A stretch of 64,000 bases of DNA from Microbacterium candidum. Lineage in GTDB: Bacteria > Actinomycetota > Actinomycetes > Actinomycetales > Microbacteriaceae. The notes below the pieces were generated by a model, which saw nothing but the letters and a program-made list of their open reading frames with translations, had not been told where the DNA came from and did not search any database. The stretch covers positions 202,808 through 266,807 of the forward strand of contig NZ_JASXSZ010000005.1 of assembly GCF_030315975.1 (NCBI RefSeq). Reading direction: 5' to 3'. Within the stretch, counting starts at the first letter, position 1; the number at the start of each line of letters is the position of its first letter. Position numbers and translations under genes: made by a program. This document shows, piece by piece, positions 23,388-33,283 of the stretch.

Positions 23388-24509
23388 ATGACCGATCTCG
23401 ACGTCTACGCCGCTTCTTTCGACGGAGAGCCGGGCTACCTCGACTGGGCCGCCTTCGGTCCGATCTCGCCCGTCGTGCGCGGCGAGGTCCAGGCGGATGC
23501 GGATCTCCTCGGCACGGGCCGACGTTCGAGCATCGACCTCGTCTCCGAGCACGAGCGCGAGGCGCGCGAAGCGGTCGCCGCTCTGCTGCGCACCGACGCC
23601 GAGCACGTGACTCTTCAGCCGTCGACCACGTACGGGCTGATGCACGCGTTCTACGGGCTCCGGGGCGGGCTGCTGATCTCGAGCGCGGAGTTCCCGGCCC
23701 TCACCGTCGCCGGCACGCGCGCGGCCTCCCTCGGACGAGTCGATCTGCAGCTGTTCGACCCTGAGGCCGGCTTCGTGACGCCCGAGGCCGTGCAGGCGGC
23801 CCTGACCGACGAGACGACGGCCGTGGCGGTCAGCCTCGTCGACTTCCGCACGGGATACTGCGCCGACCTCGCCGCGATCCGCGACGTCATCGGCGACCGG
23901 CTCCTCATCGTCGATGCGATCCAGGGCTTCGGCGTGGTCGACGCGGACTACGAGGCGGCCGATGTCGTCTGCGGGCACGGCTACAAGTGGCTGCGCGCCG
24001 GTCGCGGCACCGGATTCGCCTCCTTCTCCGACATCGCGCGCGAGCGCATCGAACCCGTGCTCTCCGGCTTCGCCGCGGTCGAGGGCGGGGCTCTTCCCCT
24101 CGACACGGTGCCGGGCCCCGCTCCGTCCGCGCAGGCGTTCGGCGTCTCTGCGCCGGATCACCTCGCCGCGGCGCGCCTCGCCTCGGCGACGCGGGAGATC
24201 GCCGACGTCGGCGTCGAGAAGATCGATGCCGCGATCGCGGTCCGCGCGACGGAGATCATCGAGCTCGCCGACGCGCACGGCATCCCCGTCGTGACGCCGC
24301 GCGAGCCGGAGCGGCGCGCCGGGATCATCGCCCTCGCGCCGGAGGCGCAGCACGCCGGATCCCTGTCGGCGTCCCTCGCGAACCACGGAGTCGTCTTCAC
24401 GACGCGCGCCGGCCTCGTGCGTCTGGCGGCGCACGCCGGAACCGGTCCCGACACGATGCAGATGCTGCGCGACGCGCTCGACGCGTTCGCCTCGTCGCAC
24501 GTCGCCTGA
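23388..24509 (+). CDS. Class V aminotransferase-fold PLP enzyme
   Basis: A 373-residue protein with the class V (cysteine desulfurase/SufS-like) fold. K200 in GHGYKWLRAGRGTGF is the likely PLP lysine, preceded by the Asp of IVDAIQGFGVVD. The usual desulfurase Cys loop is not evident, so cysteine desulfuration is unlikely; an isopenicillin-epimerase-like or other amino-acid lyase role is possible. A CAGAAT hexamer lies six bases before the ATG. No operon partner is evident. Confidence 0.8.
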   Translation: MTDLDVYAASFDGEPGYLDWAAFGPISPVVRGEVQADADLLGTGRRSSIDLVSEHEREAREAVAALLRTDAEHVTLQPSTTYGLMHAFYGLRGGLLISSAEFPALTVAGTRAASLGRVDLQLFDPEAGFVTPEAVQAALTDETTAVAVSLVDFRTGYCADLAAIRDVIGDRLLIVDAIQGFGVVDADYEAADVVCGHGYKWLRAGRGTGFASFSDIARERIEPVLSGFAAVEGGALPLDTVPGPAPSAQAFGVSAPDHLAAARLASATREIADVGVEKIDAAIAVRATEIIELADAHGIPVVTPREPERRAGIIALAPEAQHAGSLSASLANHGVVFTTRAGLVRLAAHAGTGPDTMQMLRDALDAFASSHVA

Positions 24510-24688
24510 CCCGTTCACCGAGCGTTCAGACACGCGAACGCGTGGCGCTACCGATGTCTGCGCGATGTCGTCGTACGTTCATGGCATCGGGCAAGGCGCC
24601 CGATCGGGTCGGCCAGCAGGATCGCGACTCGCTAGCCAGTGGTCGACTCGCCTGATGCCGGGAGAGATCCCGGGGCGGGGAGCGGGTT

Positions 24689-26056
24689 GTGACCACTCGA
24701 GCACCACAGCACCAGCAGCAGGCCGACATCGACGACATCCGCGAGGATGCCGCCTCCGTGGACCAGGACCTGCGCACGTACGTCCTCGACACCTCGGTGC
24801 TCCTGAGCGACCCGCGCGCGTTCTTCCGGTTCGCCGAGCACTCGGTCGTGATCCCGGTCGTCGTCATCACCGAGCTCGAAGGCAAGCGGCACGACCCTGA
24901 GATCGGCTACTTCGCACGCCAGGCCCTGCGCCACCTCGACGAGCTGCGCATCGAGAACGGACGCCTCGACTTCCCCGTGCCCGTCGGTGACGGCGGCACG
25001 CTCCGTGTCGAGCTGACGAACACGGATGCCTCGGTCCTCCCCGCAGGGATGCGCCTCGGCGACAACGACTCCCGCATCCTCGCCGTCGCGATGCACCTCA
25101 TGCAGAACGGGCAGGAGGTCACGGTCGTCTCGAAAGACCTCCCCATGCGGGTGAAGGCGGCGTCTCTGGGCATCAGCGCCGAGGAGTACCTCGCCGAGCA
25201 GGCGATCGACTCGGGGTGGACGGGCATCGCGAACATCGACCTGTCCGGGGACGACATGAGCGACCTCTACGAGACCGAGATCGGCACGAGCGCCGATGTC
25301 CGCGGCCTGCCGGTGAACACGGGGCTCGTCATCCACTCCGAGCGCGGCTCCGCGCTCGGCCGGGTCACCGGCGAGGGCGAGTACCGGCTCGTGCGCGGCG
25401 ACCGCGACGTCTTCGGACTCCACGGGCGGTCGGCGGAGCAGCGCATCGCGATCGACATGCTCCTCGACCCCGGCGTCGGCATCGTCTCGCTCGGCGGGCG
25501 CGCCGGCACCGGCAAGTCGGCACTCGCCCTGTGCGCGGGTCTGGAGGCGGTCCTGGAGCGTCAGCAGCAGAAGCGGATCACGGTGTTCCGGCCGCTCTTC
25601 GCCGTCGGCGGTCAGGAGCTCGGCTACCTCCCCGGCGATCAGGGCGAGAAGATGAATCCGTGGGGCCAGGCGGTGTTCGACACGCTCGGCTCGGTCGTCT
25701 CCTCGAACGTCATCGAGGAGGTGATGGCCCGCGGCATCCTCGAGGTGCTTCCGCTGACCCACATCCGCGGACGATCGCTCCACGATTCCTTCGTGATCGT
25801 GGACGAGGCGCAGTCGCTCGAGCGCAACGTCCTGCTGACGGTGCTCAGCCGCATCGGGCAGAACTCGCGCGTCGTGCTCACCCACGACGTCGGTCAGCGC
25901 GACAACCTGCGGGTCGGCCGCCACGACGGGGTCGCGTCGGTCATCGAGACGCTCAAAGGCCACGATCTCTTCGGCCACGTCACGCTCGTGCGGTCGGAGC
26001 GATCGGCGATCGCGGCGCTCGTCACCGACCTCCTGGAGGCCGGGGAGCTGGCCTGA
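24689..26056 (+). CDS. PhoH family protein with N-terminal PIN domain (PhoH2-like)
   Basis: A 455-residue fusion of a PIN ribonuclease domain (about residues 28-160, starting [13 protein letters not shown] with the first catalytic Asp) and a PhoH P-loop ATPase (about 235-450; Walker A GRAGTGKS at about 270-277, Walker [10 protein letters not shown]). PhoH2 proteins unwind and cut RNA and are linked to toxin-antitoxin and stress functions; no antitoxin gene is visible upstream. GTG start with GGGGAG about eight bases upstream. A 6-bp stem (CCGGGA/TCCCGG) lies just before the ribosome site. Confidence 0.92.
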   Translation: MTTRAPQHQQQADIDDIREDAASVDQDLRTYVLDTSVLLSDPRAFFRFAEHSVVIPVVVITELEGKRHDPEIGYFARQALRHLDELRIENGRLDFPVPVGDGGTLRVELTNTDASVLPAGMRLGDNDSRILAVAMHLMQNGQEVTVVSKDLPMRVKAASLGISAEEYLAEQAIDSGWTGIANIDLSGDDMSDLYETEIGTSADVRGLPVNTGLVIHSERGSALGRVTGEGEYRLVRGDRDVFGLHGRSAEQRIAIDMLLDPGVGIVSLGGRAGTGKSALALCAGLEAVLERQQQKRITVFRPLFAVGGQELGYLPGDQGEKMNPWGQAVFDTLGSVVSSNVIEEVMARGILEVLPLTHIRGRSLHDSFVIVDEAQSLERNVLLTVLSRIGQNSRVVLTHDVGQRDNLRVGRHDGVASVIETLKGHDLFGHVTLVRSERSAIAALVTDLLEAGELA

Positions 26057-26114
26057 GGGAACTCCCGGCAGAACATGAGAATACTTTCATCCTGAATCGG
26101 CACCCACCCGCTCC

Positions 26115-26155
26115 GAAGCGGGGGACGATAGTTTCAAGAAGACGTCCCCCGCTTC
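26115..26155 (+). terminator. Terminator after phoH
   Basis: Perfect 13-bp arms (GAAGCGGGGGACG and complement) around a 15-base A/T-rich loop, followed by TCT. It lies 58 bases past the phoH stop and before the next gene. Confidence 0.65.
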
Positions 26156-26192
26156 TCTACATCGCGGGGGTCGCGACTGGGGAAGGATGACG

Positions 26193-26681
26193 ATGGCCGG
26201 ACGCATCGCTGTGACCGCCGTTGCGGCGAGCACTGTGGCGATCGTCGGCGGCATCGTCGGCGTCGTCGCCCTGACCGACGCCGGTGCCCGTGCAGACGAC
26301 GCCGGGTCGCGCGTCTCCGTTGCGCACATCGATGTCGCGGCCCCATCGCATCCCTCTCCGACCGTGGTGCCGGCGGACGCCGACATCCCGACGCCCGACG
26401 CCGGAGCCGTGACCGTCCCCGCCCCCGAGCCCGGTGTGGTGGCGACGAAGCAGCCCAGCCAGGAGAAGACCTCCGGCTCCGCCCACGGGCACGGATCCGC
26501 ACCCGCTCGCAACGACCAGAATTCCGGGGCCGACCAGAACTCGGGCGGCCAGAACGACCAGGGCGGTCAGCACGCGCGTTCCACCACGCAGTCCGGCCGT
26601 GACGGGTGGCTGTCCCACAGCCGCCTGCGCGACTTCCTCAAGACTCAATCGCGGATGTCATCCCCAGACCGTCGCGATTGA
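26193..26681 (+). CDS. Putative exported or membrane-tethered low-complexity protein
   Basis: A 162-residue protein. One N-terminal hydrophobic helix (about residues 5-28) acts as signal anchor or signal peptide. The rest is low-complexity: Pro/Ala/Val up to about residue 90, then Asn/Gln/Gly/Ser-rich (DQNSGADQNSGGQNDQGGQ), ending in a charged tail. No domain recognised. ATG 26193 is preferred over ATG 26187 because GGAAGG lies seven bases before it rather than one. Rapidly evolving and lineage-specific in appearance. Confidence 0.6.
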   Translation: MAGRIAVTAVAASTVAIVGGIVGVVALTDAGARADDAGSRVSVAHIDVAAPSHPSPTVVPADADIPTPDAGAVTVPAPEPGVVATKQPSQEKTSGSAHGHGSAPARNDQNSGADQNSGGQNDQGGQHARSTTQSGRDGWLSHSRLRDFLKTQSRMSSPDRRD

Positions 26682-26713
26682 TCCGGGGCGGTTCATCCCC
26701 AGCACCGCCCCCC

Positions 26714-26743
26714 GGCCCCCGGCGTCCCCCAGCGTCGGGGGCC
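26714..26743 (+). terminator. Terminator between the exported protein and response regulator genes
   Basis: An 11-bp stem with one mismatch (GGCCCCCGGCG against CGTCGGGGGCC) followed by CTTCTCT. The converging response regulator gene ends at 26749. Confidence 0.7.
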
Positions 26744-26748
26744 CTTCT

Positions 26749-27405
26749 CTACTCCCAGCGGTAGCCGACGCCGCGCACCGTGGCGATCCGCTCGTGCCCG
26801 AACTTGGTGCGCAGATACCGCACATAGACATCGACGACGTTCGATCCGGGGTCGAAGTCGAGCCCCCAGACGCGGCTCAGCAGCCGCTCACGGCTGAGGA
26901 CCTCGCCGGGGTGACGCAGGAACTCCTCCGCCAGCGCGAACTCGCGAGCGGACAGTTCGACTTCGCGCCCCGCGACAACGGCGAGACGTGAACGGATGTC
27001 GAGGGAGACGTCGTCACGCGTGAGGACGCCCGCCGATCCCCGTGCGGTCTCACGGAGGCGCGAGCGGACCCGCGCGAGCAGCTCCTCGAAGGTGAAGGGC
27101 TTGCGGATGTAGTCGCTCGCGCCTGCATCCAGGCCTTCGACGGTGTCGCGCGTGGAGGTGCGGGCCGTCAGCATCACGACGGGGAGCGCCGCGTCCTCCT
27201 CACGGATCCGCCGGAGCACCTCGAAGCCGTCCATCGTGGGCAGGCCCACGTCGAGCAGGACGAGGTCGACATCGCCGGTGAGTGCGATGCGCAGCGCGTC
27301 TCCGCCGTCTTCGGCGACGACGGTCTGGTAGCCCGCGTGCTCCAGCCCGCGGCGCACGAACGCGGCGATCTGCGCCTCGTCTTCGGCGATGAGGATGACG
27401 GTCAC
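26749..27405 (-). CDS. OmpR-family response regulator
   Basis: A 218-residue response regulator. The receiver domain (about residues 1-115) has acidic D-E-A near the start, the phospho-acceptor Asp in DLVLLDVGLP and the conserved Lys in DYIRKPF. The C-terminal winged helix (about 125-217) ends with ERIATVRGVGYRWE. The GTG start overlaps the histidine kinase stop (GTGA), so they are a cognate pair translated together. Target genes are unknown. Confidence 0.93.
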   Translation of the reverse strand: MTVILIAEDEAQIAAFVRRGLEHAGYQTVVAEDGGDALRIALTGDVDLVLLDVGLPTMDGFEVLRRIREEDAALPVVMLTARTSTRDTVEGLDAGASDYIRKPFTFEELLARVRSRLRETARGSAGVLTRDDVSLDIRSRLAVVAGREVELSAREFALAEEFLRHPGEVLSRERLLSRVWGLDFDPGSNVVDVYVRYLRTKFGHERIATVRGVGYRWE

Positions 27406-28952
27406 GACGAGCCCTCCCGGATCGCCACGGTGTCGGCGCGGACGGGTGTCGGCACCGAGATCGGCCGCAGGGGCAGTTGGATCGTGAACACGGCGCCCCC
27501 GCCTGCCGTGTCTGCGATCGTGCAGCTTCCGTTGTGGGCCTTCGCGATCGCGTCGACGATCGCGAGCCCGAGACCCGAGCCGCCGATCGCACGCTTCCCG
27601 CCGGCGCGGTCGAAGCGCCGGAAGACGCGCCGGCGCATGTCCGGCGGGATGCCCTGTCCGTGATCGCGGACCCACAGCCGCGCGAGGCGGTCGTCGCACG
27701 ACGAACCGAGCTCGATCGGCGAGCCCGACGGTGTGTACTTCGCCGCGTTGTCGGCCAGCTGCAGCCACGCCTGCAGGAGCCGATCGCCGTCGCCGTGGAC
27801 GACTCCGGTGCCGGTGTGCTCGATGGTCCACACATGCCCGGGGATCACGGCGACGAGATCGCCGATGCGCGAGGTGAGGGCCGCGAGATCGACCGCCCTC
27901 ATCGTGTACTGATCGCCTTCGACCGCGGCCAGGAGATCGATGTCGTCGACGAGGCGGGTCATCCGGTCGAGCTCGGCGATGCCGAGCTGACGCGTCGCGT
28001 CCACGTCTTCGGAGTCCGCCGGATCCATCAGCTCGAGGTGTCCGCGCACGATCGTGATGGGAGTCTTCAGCTCGTGACGCACGTCGTCGAGGAGCTGACG
28101 CTGCACGTCGACCGAGGACTCCAGGCGGTCGAGCATCGAGTTGACGGTCCGGGTCATCGCCGAGATGTCGTCGGTGCCCTCGGCAGGGATGCGGGCGCCG
28201 AGATCGGTGAGCGTGATCGCATCGGCGGTCTCATGGAGCCGCCGGATGGGGGAGAGGAGTCGGCCCGCGACGAACCATCCCACGAGTCCGATGGCGGCGA
28301 GCATCACGACCGCGGCGACCGCGTACGTCGTGATGGACGCGGTGACGGGGGAGAGCTCCGCATCGAGGTTCACGGCGCGGATGTAGAGCCCGGACTCGGG
28401 GTCGCCCGTCATCCGCACCGGGATCGCGATGTAGCGCAGCGCCCCCTGCGGCGTCGACGCCGTGCCCATCACGGTGCCGTGGTCCTTCTGCGTCTCCGAC
28501 ACGGCGCGATCGATGAGGGCCGTGTTCTGGGAGAGGTCGAACCCGGAGAGGGTCGAGGGCCGGAACCTTGCGCGGCCGTCGATGACCGCCACCGAGCCCT
28601 CGTTCTGGGCGGGTACGAGACGGGCGACGACAGCATGCAGGTAGTCCGACACGTTGGAGAAGTCGTCGGGGGAGAGCTTCTCCGTGGCGGTGGTCGCCGA
28701 GTCGCTGCCCGTCGTCGCCGCCGGCGCCGGCGTCGCGACGGTCTGGAGACTCCCCACCTGCGCGCGCAGTCGCGCATCCACCTCGGACAGCACGCGGTCG
28801 CGCTGCACGAGGAACGTGACGCCGCCGACGACGGCGAGTCCCACGCAGGCGACCGCGAGCATCGCGCCGAGGATCCGCGCCCGCGTCGAGAGCGGGCGCG
28901 GATTCGTGGTGCGCGGGCGGCGGAGCGCCGACGGAATGCGCGGGAGGCGCAT
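27402..28952 (-). CDS. Sensor histidine kinase
   Basis: A 516-residue membrane sensor kinase. The first membrane helix (about residues 28-50) and the second (about 205-228) enclose an extracellular sensor of roughly 150 residues with no recognised fold. HAMP follows (RRLHETADAIT), then HisKA with the phospho-His in DVRHELKTPIT, and the HATPase domain with N box (LADNAAKYT), G1 (VRDHGQGIP) and G2 (GGSGLGLAIV). It lies 16 bases after fumC on the same strand, at the end of the exonuclease VII-fumarase operon. Confidence 0.93.
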   Translation of the reverse strand: MRLPRIPSALRRPRTTNPRPLSTRARILGAMLAVACVGLAVVGGVTFLVQRDRVLSEVDARLRAQVGSLQTVATPAPAATTGSDSATTATEKLSPDDFSNVSDYLHAVVARLVPAQNEGSVAVIDGRARFRPSTLSGFDLSQNTALIDRAVSETQKDHGTVMGTASTPQGALRYIAIPVRMTGDPESGLYIRAVNLDAELSPVTASITTYAVAAVVMLAAIGLVGWFVAGRLLSPIRRLHETADAITLTDLGARIPAEGTDDISAMTRTVNSMLDRLESSVDVQRQLLDDVRHELKTPITIVRGHLELMDPADSEDVDATRQLGIAELDRMTRLVDDIDLLAAVEGDQYTMRAVDLAALTSRIGDLVAVIPGHVWTIEHTGTGVVHGDGDRLLQAWLQLADNAAKYTPSGSPIELGSSCDDRLARLWVRDHGQGIPPDMRRRVFRRFDRAGGKRAIGGSGLGLAIVDAIAKAHNGSCTIADTAGGGAVFTIQLPLRPISVPTPVRADTVAIREGSS

Positions 28953-28968
28953 CTTCAGGCGGATCTGA

Positions 28969-30363
28969 TCAACCCGGGTGGGTCATGGAGAGCAGGTCGA
29001 GCTTGTCGTCGAGCTGCTCCTCGGTGATCTCGCCGCGCTCGACGTATCCGAGGTCGATGACGGCCTCGCGGACCGTGATGCCCTTGGCGACGGCGTGCTT
29101 GGCGATCTTGGCTGCGGCCTCGTAGCCGATGACCTTGTTCAGCGGCGTGACGATCGACGGGGACATCCCCGCGAAGGCGGCCGCGCGCTCGACGTTGGCC
29201 TGGAGGCCGTCGACCGTCTTGTCGGCCAGGACGCGCATCGCGTTCGAGAGGAGGCGGATCGACTCGAGGAGAGCGGTGCCCATGACCGGGATCGCGACGT
29301 TCAGCTCGAACGATCCGGATGCGCCGGCCCACGCGACGGTCGCGTCGTTGCCGATCACCCGCGCGCACACCATGAGGGTCGCCTCCGGAACGACGGGGTT
29401 GACCTTGCCCGGCATGATCGACGAGCCCGGCTGCAGATCGGGGATGTGCAGCTCGCCGAGGCCCGTGTTCGGGCCCGAGCCCATCCACCGCAGGTCGTTG
29501 TTGATCTTGGTGAGCGACACCGCGATCGTGCGGAGGGCGCCGGACGCCTCGACGAGGCCGTCACGGTTGGCCTGCGCCTCGAAGTGGTCCTTCGCCTCGG
29601 TGATCGGCAGCTCGGTCTCCGCCGCGAGCAGCGCGATGACCTTCTGCGGGAAGCCGAGCGGCGTGTTGATGCCGGTGCCGACGGCGGTGCCGCCGAGGGG
29701 GACCTCGCCCACACGCGGGATGGAGGCGCGGACGCGCTCGATCCCGAGACGGATCTGGCGGGCGTAGCCGCCGAACTCCTGGCCGAGCGTCACCGGCGTG
29801 GCATCCATCAGGTGCGTACGGCCGGACTTCACGACGTCCTTCCACAGCTCCGCCTTGGCCTCGAGGGCGACGGCGAGGTGGTCGAGCGCGGGGATCAGGT
29901 CGTCGATGAGGGCCTGCGTGACGGCGATGTGCACCGAGGTCGGGAAGACGTCGTTGGACGACTGCGACGCGTTGACGTGGTCGTTGGGGTGCACAGGCGC
30001 GCCGAGGTGCTTCGTCGCGAGGGTCGCGAGCACCTCGTTCATGTTCATGTTCGAGGACGTGCCCGAGCCCGTCTGGTACGTGTCGACCGGGAACTGGTCG
30101 TCGTACTCGCCGGTCGCCACCTCGTCCGCGGCGGCGGCGATCGCGTCGGCGATGGCGCCGTCGAGGACGCCGAGCTCCCTGTTGGCGAGCGCAGCGGCCT
30201 TCTTGATACGGGCGAGCGCCGCGATCTGCGCCGACTCGAGGCCCTTGCCCGAGATCGGGAAGTTCTCGACGGCGCGCTGCGTCTGAGCGCCGTACAGGGC
30301 GGATGCGGGGACCCGCACCTCACCCATCGTGTCGTGCTCGATGCGGTATTCGGTGTCGGTCAC
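28969..30363 (-). CDS. fumC: Fumarate hydratase class II
   Basis: A 464-residue fumarase C, which interconverts fumarate and malate in the TCA cycle; homotetramer with no iron-sulfur cluster. The signature [11 protein letters not shown] is complete, and [12 protein letters not shown] and SSNDVFPT are the two other conserved loops. The GTG start overlaps the carbonic anhydrase stop (GTGA). Confidence 0.95.
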   Translation of the reverse strand: MTDTEYRIEHDTMGEVRVPASALYGAQTQRAVENFPISGKGLESAQIAALARIKKAAALANRELGVLDGAIADAIAAAADEVATGEYDDQFPVDTYQTGSGTSSNMNMNEVLATLATKHLGAPVHPNDHVNASQSSNDVFPTSVHIAVTQALIDDLIPALDHLAVALEAKAELWKDVVKSGRTHLMDATPVTLGQEFGGYARQIRLGIERVRASIPRVGEVPLGGTAVGTGINTPLGFPQKVIALLAAETELPITEAKDHFEAQANRDGLVEASGALRTIAVSLTKINNDLRWMGSGPNTGLGELHIPDLQPGSSIMPGKVNPVVPEATLMVCARVIGNDATVAWAGASGSFELNVAIPVMGTALLESIRLLSNAMRVLADKTVDGLQANVERAAAFAGMSPSIVTPLNKVIGYEAAAKIAKHAVAKGITVREAVIDLGYVERGEITEEQLDDKLDLLSMTHPG

Positions 30364-31037
30364 TGCTGCTCCTCCGGGTGTGACAGGTGACGGGTGTCGG
30401 CGTCGCCGAGGCCCACGGTGACGATGGGCACCGCGGTGCCCTCGGCCAGTCTGTAGTTGGCGCCCACGATGCCCAGGCGCCCCTCGGCGACGGCGGCGCT
30501 GATGAGCTCCGACGAGTGCAGGATGTCGGCGACGGTGTTGCGCAGGTGCTCCATGCCGACGAGCTCGGCGTCGATGTCGTCAGGGCGCGAGCCGCCGGTG
30601 GAGGCGAGCACCTTCCGCGCGGCCGGGACGATCGGGGCGATGAGCTTCCAGATGTGCGAGGGGAGCGGAGCCGCATCGATCGCCGTGCCGTCGATCGCGG
30701 CGCGCACGGCGCCGCAGCTGTCATGGGCGAGCACGACGATGAGCGGCACGCCGAGGATCGCCACCGCGTATTCGAGGCTCGCGACGATGGACTCGCCGAT
30801 CACCTGGCCTGCGTTGCGCACGACGAAGAGATCGCCGAGTCCCTTGTCGAAGATGATCTCCGCCGCCAGACGCGAGTCCGAGCATCCGAACAGAGCCGCA
30901 CGGGGGTTCTGGATGTGGGCGAGCTCGGCGCGCCGGTCGACGTCCTGACGCGGGTGGCTCGGCTCACCGGCGACGAAGCGGGCATTGCCCCGCTGCATCT
31001 CGGCCCAGACGCGCGCGGGGGTGGGTGGTTCGGTCAC
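30360..31037 (-). CDS. Beta-class carbonic anhydrase
   Basis: A 225-residue beta-carbonic anhydrase that hydrates CO2 to bicarbonate in the cytoplasm. The zinc ligands are C52 (GCSDSR), H105 and C108 (AHDSCGA), with the Asp-Arg dyad D54-R56. The GTG start is set by its overlap with the DUF4245 stop (GTGA); a much longer in-frame reading would run through DUF4245. Bicarbonate supply next to fumarase fits anaplerotic metabolism. Confidence 0.93.
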   Translation of the reverse strand: MTEPPTPARVWAEMQRGNARFVAGEPSHPRQDVDRRAELAHIQNPRAALFGCSDSRLAAEIIFDKGLGDLFVVRNAGQVIGESIVASLEYAVAILGVPLIVVLAHDSCGAVRAAIDGTAIDAAPLPSHIWKLIAPIVPAARKVLASTGGSRPDDIDAELVGMEHLRNTVADILHSSELISAAVAEGRLGIVGANYRLAEGTAVPIVTVGLGDADTRHLSHPEEQQ

Positions 31038-31669
31038 CTGCTGGCTCCGTTCATCGAGCGGATCTGGTCGGCGAGGCCCTTGGCAGCGATGGCCGTCGTG
31101 GCCGGAGACGCCGAGCCGTAGATCAGGATGCGGTCCTTGCCCGCCTGGGTGCCGATCGCGTACGACACGTTCCCGGCGCGCGCGGGGTCCGGGATGTCGT
31201 ACACCGTCCACGTGATGCCGTCGATGTCGGTCGTCCCGGAAGGGGCTGCGCCCTTGAGCAGCTGCGCATCCCATGCCGTGTCGGCGCCGAAGCCCTGCGA
31301 GACGCGCACGAACCCGGGATCGGTCTTCGGCGCGTACGCGACCGTCCACGTCTCGTCGCCGTCGACGGCGGCGGAGTTCACTCGCCACGACGCGGGGACC
31401 TTGGCCACCACGACCGGGCGGTCGTAGCTGCCCTGGACCTGCTTCGCGACCGCGACGGCATCGACCGGCGCCGTCACGCCCGGATCGCCCCGGGGAACCG
31501 AGAGTGCGATGACCAGCACGACGCCGAGGGTCGCGAGGAGAGCCGCGATGAGGTTCCGGAACGTCTGGCTCGACCGGTAGATGCGGGAGGACTCTGCCTT
31601 ACGAGCGGCGGTCTCGTCGGGCGTCTCCGGTCGGCCGAGCTCGGCGACGATGCGCGGTCCGGACGCCAT
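31034..31669 (-). CDS. DUF4245 domain-containing membrane protein
   Basis: A 211-residue protein: cytoplasmic N-terminal tail, one membrane helix (about residues 40-60, FRNLIAALLATLGVVLVIAL) and an extracellular domain matching actinobacterial DUF4245, with W-T-V-A-Y and GITWTVYDIPD segments. Function unknown; the family usually lies between exonuclease VII and fumarase or fructose-bisphosphatase genes, as here. ATG 31669 has GGAGG four bases upstream; a GTG one codon earlier overlaps the xseB stop. Confidence 0.87.
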   Translation of the reverse strand: MASGPRIVAELGRPETPDETAARKAESSRIYRSSQTFRNLIAALLATLGVVLVIALSVPRGDPGVTAPVDAVAVAKQVQGSYDRPVVVAKVPASWRVNSAAVDGDETWTVAYAPKTDPGFVRVSQGFGADTAWDAQLLKGAAPSGTTDIDGITWTVYDIPDPARAGNVSYAIGTQAGKDRILIYGSASPATTAIAAKGLADQIRSMNGASR

Positions 31670-31920
31670 CACGCCTCCGCCCCGGAAGCGGCCGCACTCG
31701 ACTCGGCGGCGCCGCGGGCGGCATCCAGTCGTCGCTTGGCGCCCAGCAGCCACTCCTCGCAGCGAGCGGCGAGCGCCTCGCCGCGCTCCCACAGCGCAAG
31801 GGAATGCTCGAGTGTCGGGGCGCCCTGTTCGAGCTCGCCGACGACGCGCACGAGCTCGTCGCGGGCCTGCTCGAAGGAGAGGGACGCCACGTCGGGAAGG
31901 CCCTCGGTCGACGCGGTCAT
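31669..31920 (-). CDS. xseB: Exodeoxyribonuclease VII small subunit
   Basis: An 83-residue XseB. The helical core SFEQARDELVRVVGELEQG, LEHSLALWERGEAL and EWLLGAKRRLD matches the family, with a typical short Ala/Ser tail. It binds XseA in several copies per catalytic chain. The start may instead be ATG 31929, which lies immediately after the xseA stop; neither has a strong ribosome site, consistent with coupling to xseA. Confidence 0.92.
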   Translation of the reverse strand: MTASTEGLPDVASLSFEQARDELVRVVGELEQGAPTLEHSLALWERGEALAARCEEWLLGAKRRLDAARGAAESSAAASGAEA

Positions 31921-31930
31921 GGGTTCCATT

Positions 31931-33226
31931 CTAGTTCGGCGCCGCGGGGTCCCCCGCCTCGCCGATCTCGCCCTCGGACAGGGCGGCCAGCGACCCGCGG
32001 CCGACGGTCACGACCAGCTGCGAGCCCGCCGGAGCCTGCGTCGCGTCGCGGACGATGACGTCGCCGTCGACGAGTGCGATCGCGTACCCGCGCGCCAGCG
32101 TTGCCCCGGGGGAGAGAGCTCGGAGAGCAGCCCGCAGTTCGGCCGTGCGGCGGGAGCCGGCATCCAGTCCCCGCTCCACGAGGTCGCGTCCGCGTGCGGT
32201 CGCCATCAGGACCTCGTGCTCGCGCGACGTCAGTATCGACTCCGGGGTGCGCAGGGACGGGCGGGAGCGCAGCTGCTCGAGCTGCGCGATGTCGTGGTTC
32301 ACGCGCTGCGTGAGGCGCGAGGTGAGCCGGGCGCGCAACTGAGCGACGAGCGCGCGCTGCTCGGCGACGTCGGGCACGATACGTTTCGCCGCATCGGTCG
32401 GGGTCGAGGCGCGGAGATCGGCGACGTCGTCGAGGAGGGGGTGGTCGTTCTCGTGGCCGATCGCGCTCACGACGGGGGTGGATGCCGCGGCGACGGCGCG
32501 CAGCATCCTCTCGTCGCTGAAGCCGAGGAGGGTCTGCGGGTCGCCGCCTCCGCGTGCGATGACGATGACGTCGACCTCGGGGTCGGCGTCGAGGATCTTG
32601 AGCGCGGCGATCGTCTCGGGGACGCACCGATCGCCCTGCACAGCCGCGTGGATGGTGCGGAACCGCACCTGCGGCCAGCGCAGCTCGGCGTTGCGGTGGA
32701 CGTCGCGCTCGGCGTCGGAGAGTTCGCCCGTGATGAGCCCGATGCAGTGCGGGAGGAAGGGGATCGGCTTCTTCCGCGCCGCATCGAACAGTCCCTCGGC
32801 ACGCAGCGTCGCGCGCATGCGCTCGAGCTTCTCCAGCTGATCGCCGAGACCCATGTGCCGCATGGCGGAGACCGTGAAGCTGAAGTCGCCGCCGCGCGCG
32901 TAGTAGTCGGCCTTGACGCACGCGATGACGTGGTCGCCGACTTTCAGGTCATCGGGGAGGCGCCGCAGCGTCGACGACCACAGCCGGAACGACAGGGCCG
33001 AATCGACCGCGAGATCCTTGATGCGCCCGTAGACGTTGCCGCTGCGCTCGTTCCACGACGTGATCTCGCCCTCGACCCAGACCGACCCCCACCGCTCGAC
33101 GAAGCCGTGGATGGTGTCGTTGAGGCGCGACACCGACGTGGGTGCATCCGGCGTCGAATCGCGGGGCGCGACCGAATCGCCGGGCGGCGCCTGCCCGGGG
33201 ACGGCGTCGGGGCGGAACGTGGTCAT
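31931..33226 (-). CDS. xseA: Exodeoxyribonuclease VII large subunit
   Basis: A 431-residue XseA, which degrades single-stranded DNA from either end and acts in mismatch and recombination repair. After a Pro-rich leader of about 30 residues comes the N-terminal OB fold (VWVEGEITSWNERSGNVYGRIKD). The catalytic domain carries the conserved IARGGGDPQTLLGFSDE and GHENDHPLLDDVADLRASTPT. The C-terminal ARGYAIALVDG motif is present. It is the first gene of a tightly packed minus-strand operon and is divergent from ispH. Confidence 0.95.
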   Translation of the reverse strand: MTTFRPDAVPGQAPPGDSVAPRDSTPDAPTSVSRLNDTIHGFVERWGSVWVEGEITSWNERSGNVYGRIKDLAVDSALSFRLWSSTLRRLPDDLKVGDHVIACVKADYYARGGDFSFTVSAMRHMGLGDQLEKLERMRATLRAEGLFDAARKKPIPFLPHCIGLITGELSDAERDVHRNAELRWPQVRFRTIHAAVQGDRCVPETIAALKILDADPEVDVIVIARGGGDPQTLLGFSDERMLRAVAAASTPVVSAIGHENDHPLLDDVADLRASTPTDAAKRIVPDVAEQRALVAQLRARLTSRLTQRVNHDIAQLEQLRSRPSLRTPESILTSREHEVLMATARGRDLVERGLDAGSRRTAELRAALRALSPGATLARGYAIALVDGDVIVRDATQAPAGSQLVVTVGRGSLAALSEGEIGEAGDPAAPN

Positions 33227-33283
33227 GGATGCCTCCGGGCGCTCTCCGGGTCAGGCCGGGCGCCCGACCTTTAGAATCGAGGG

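Noticed and set aside
23388-24509. Cysteine desulfurase (IscS/SufS)
   Set aside because: The fold fits, but no catalytic Cys loop is visible near the C-terminus and no iron-sulfur genes are adjacent.
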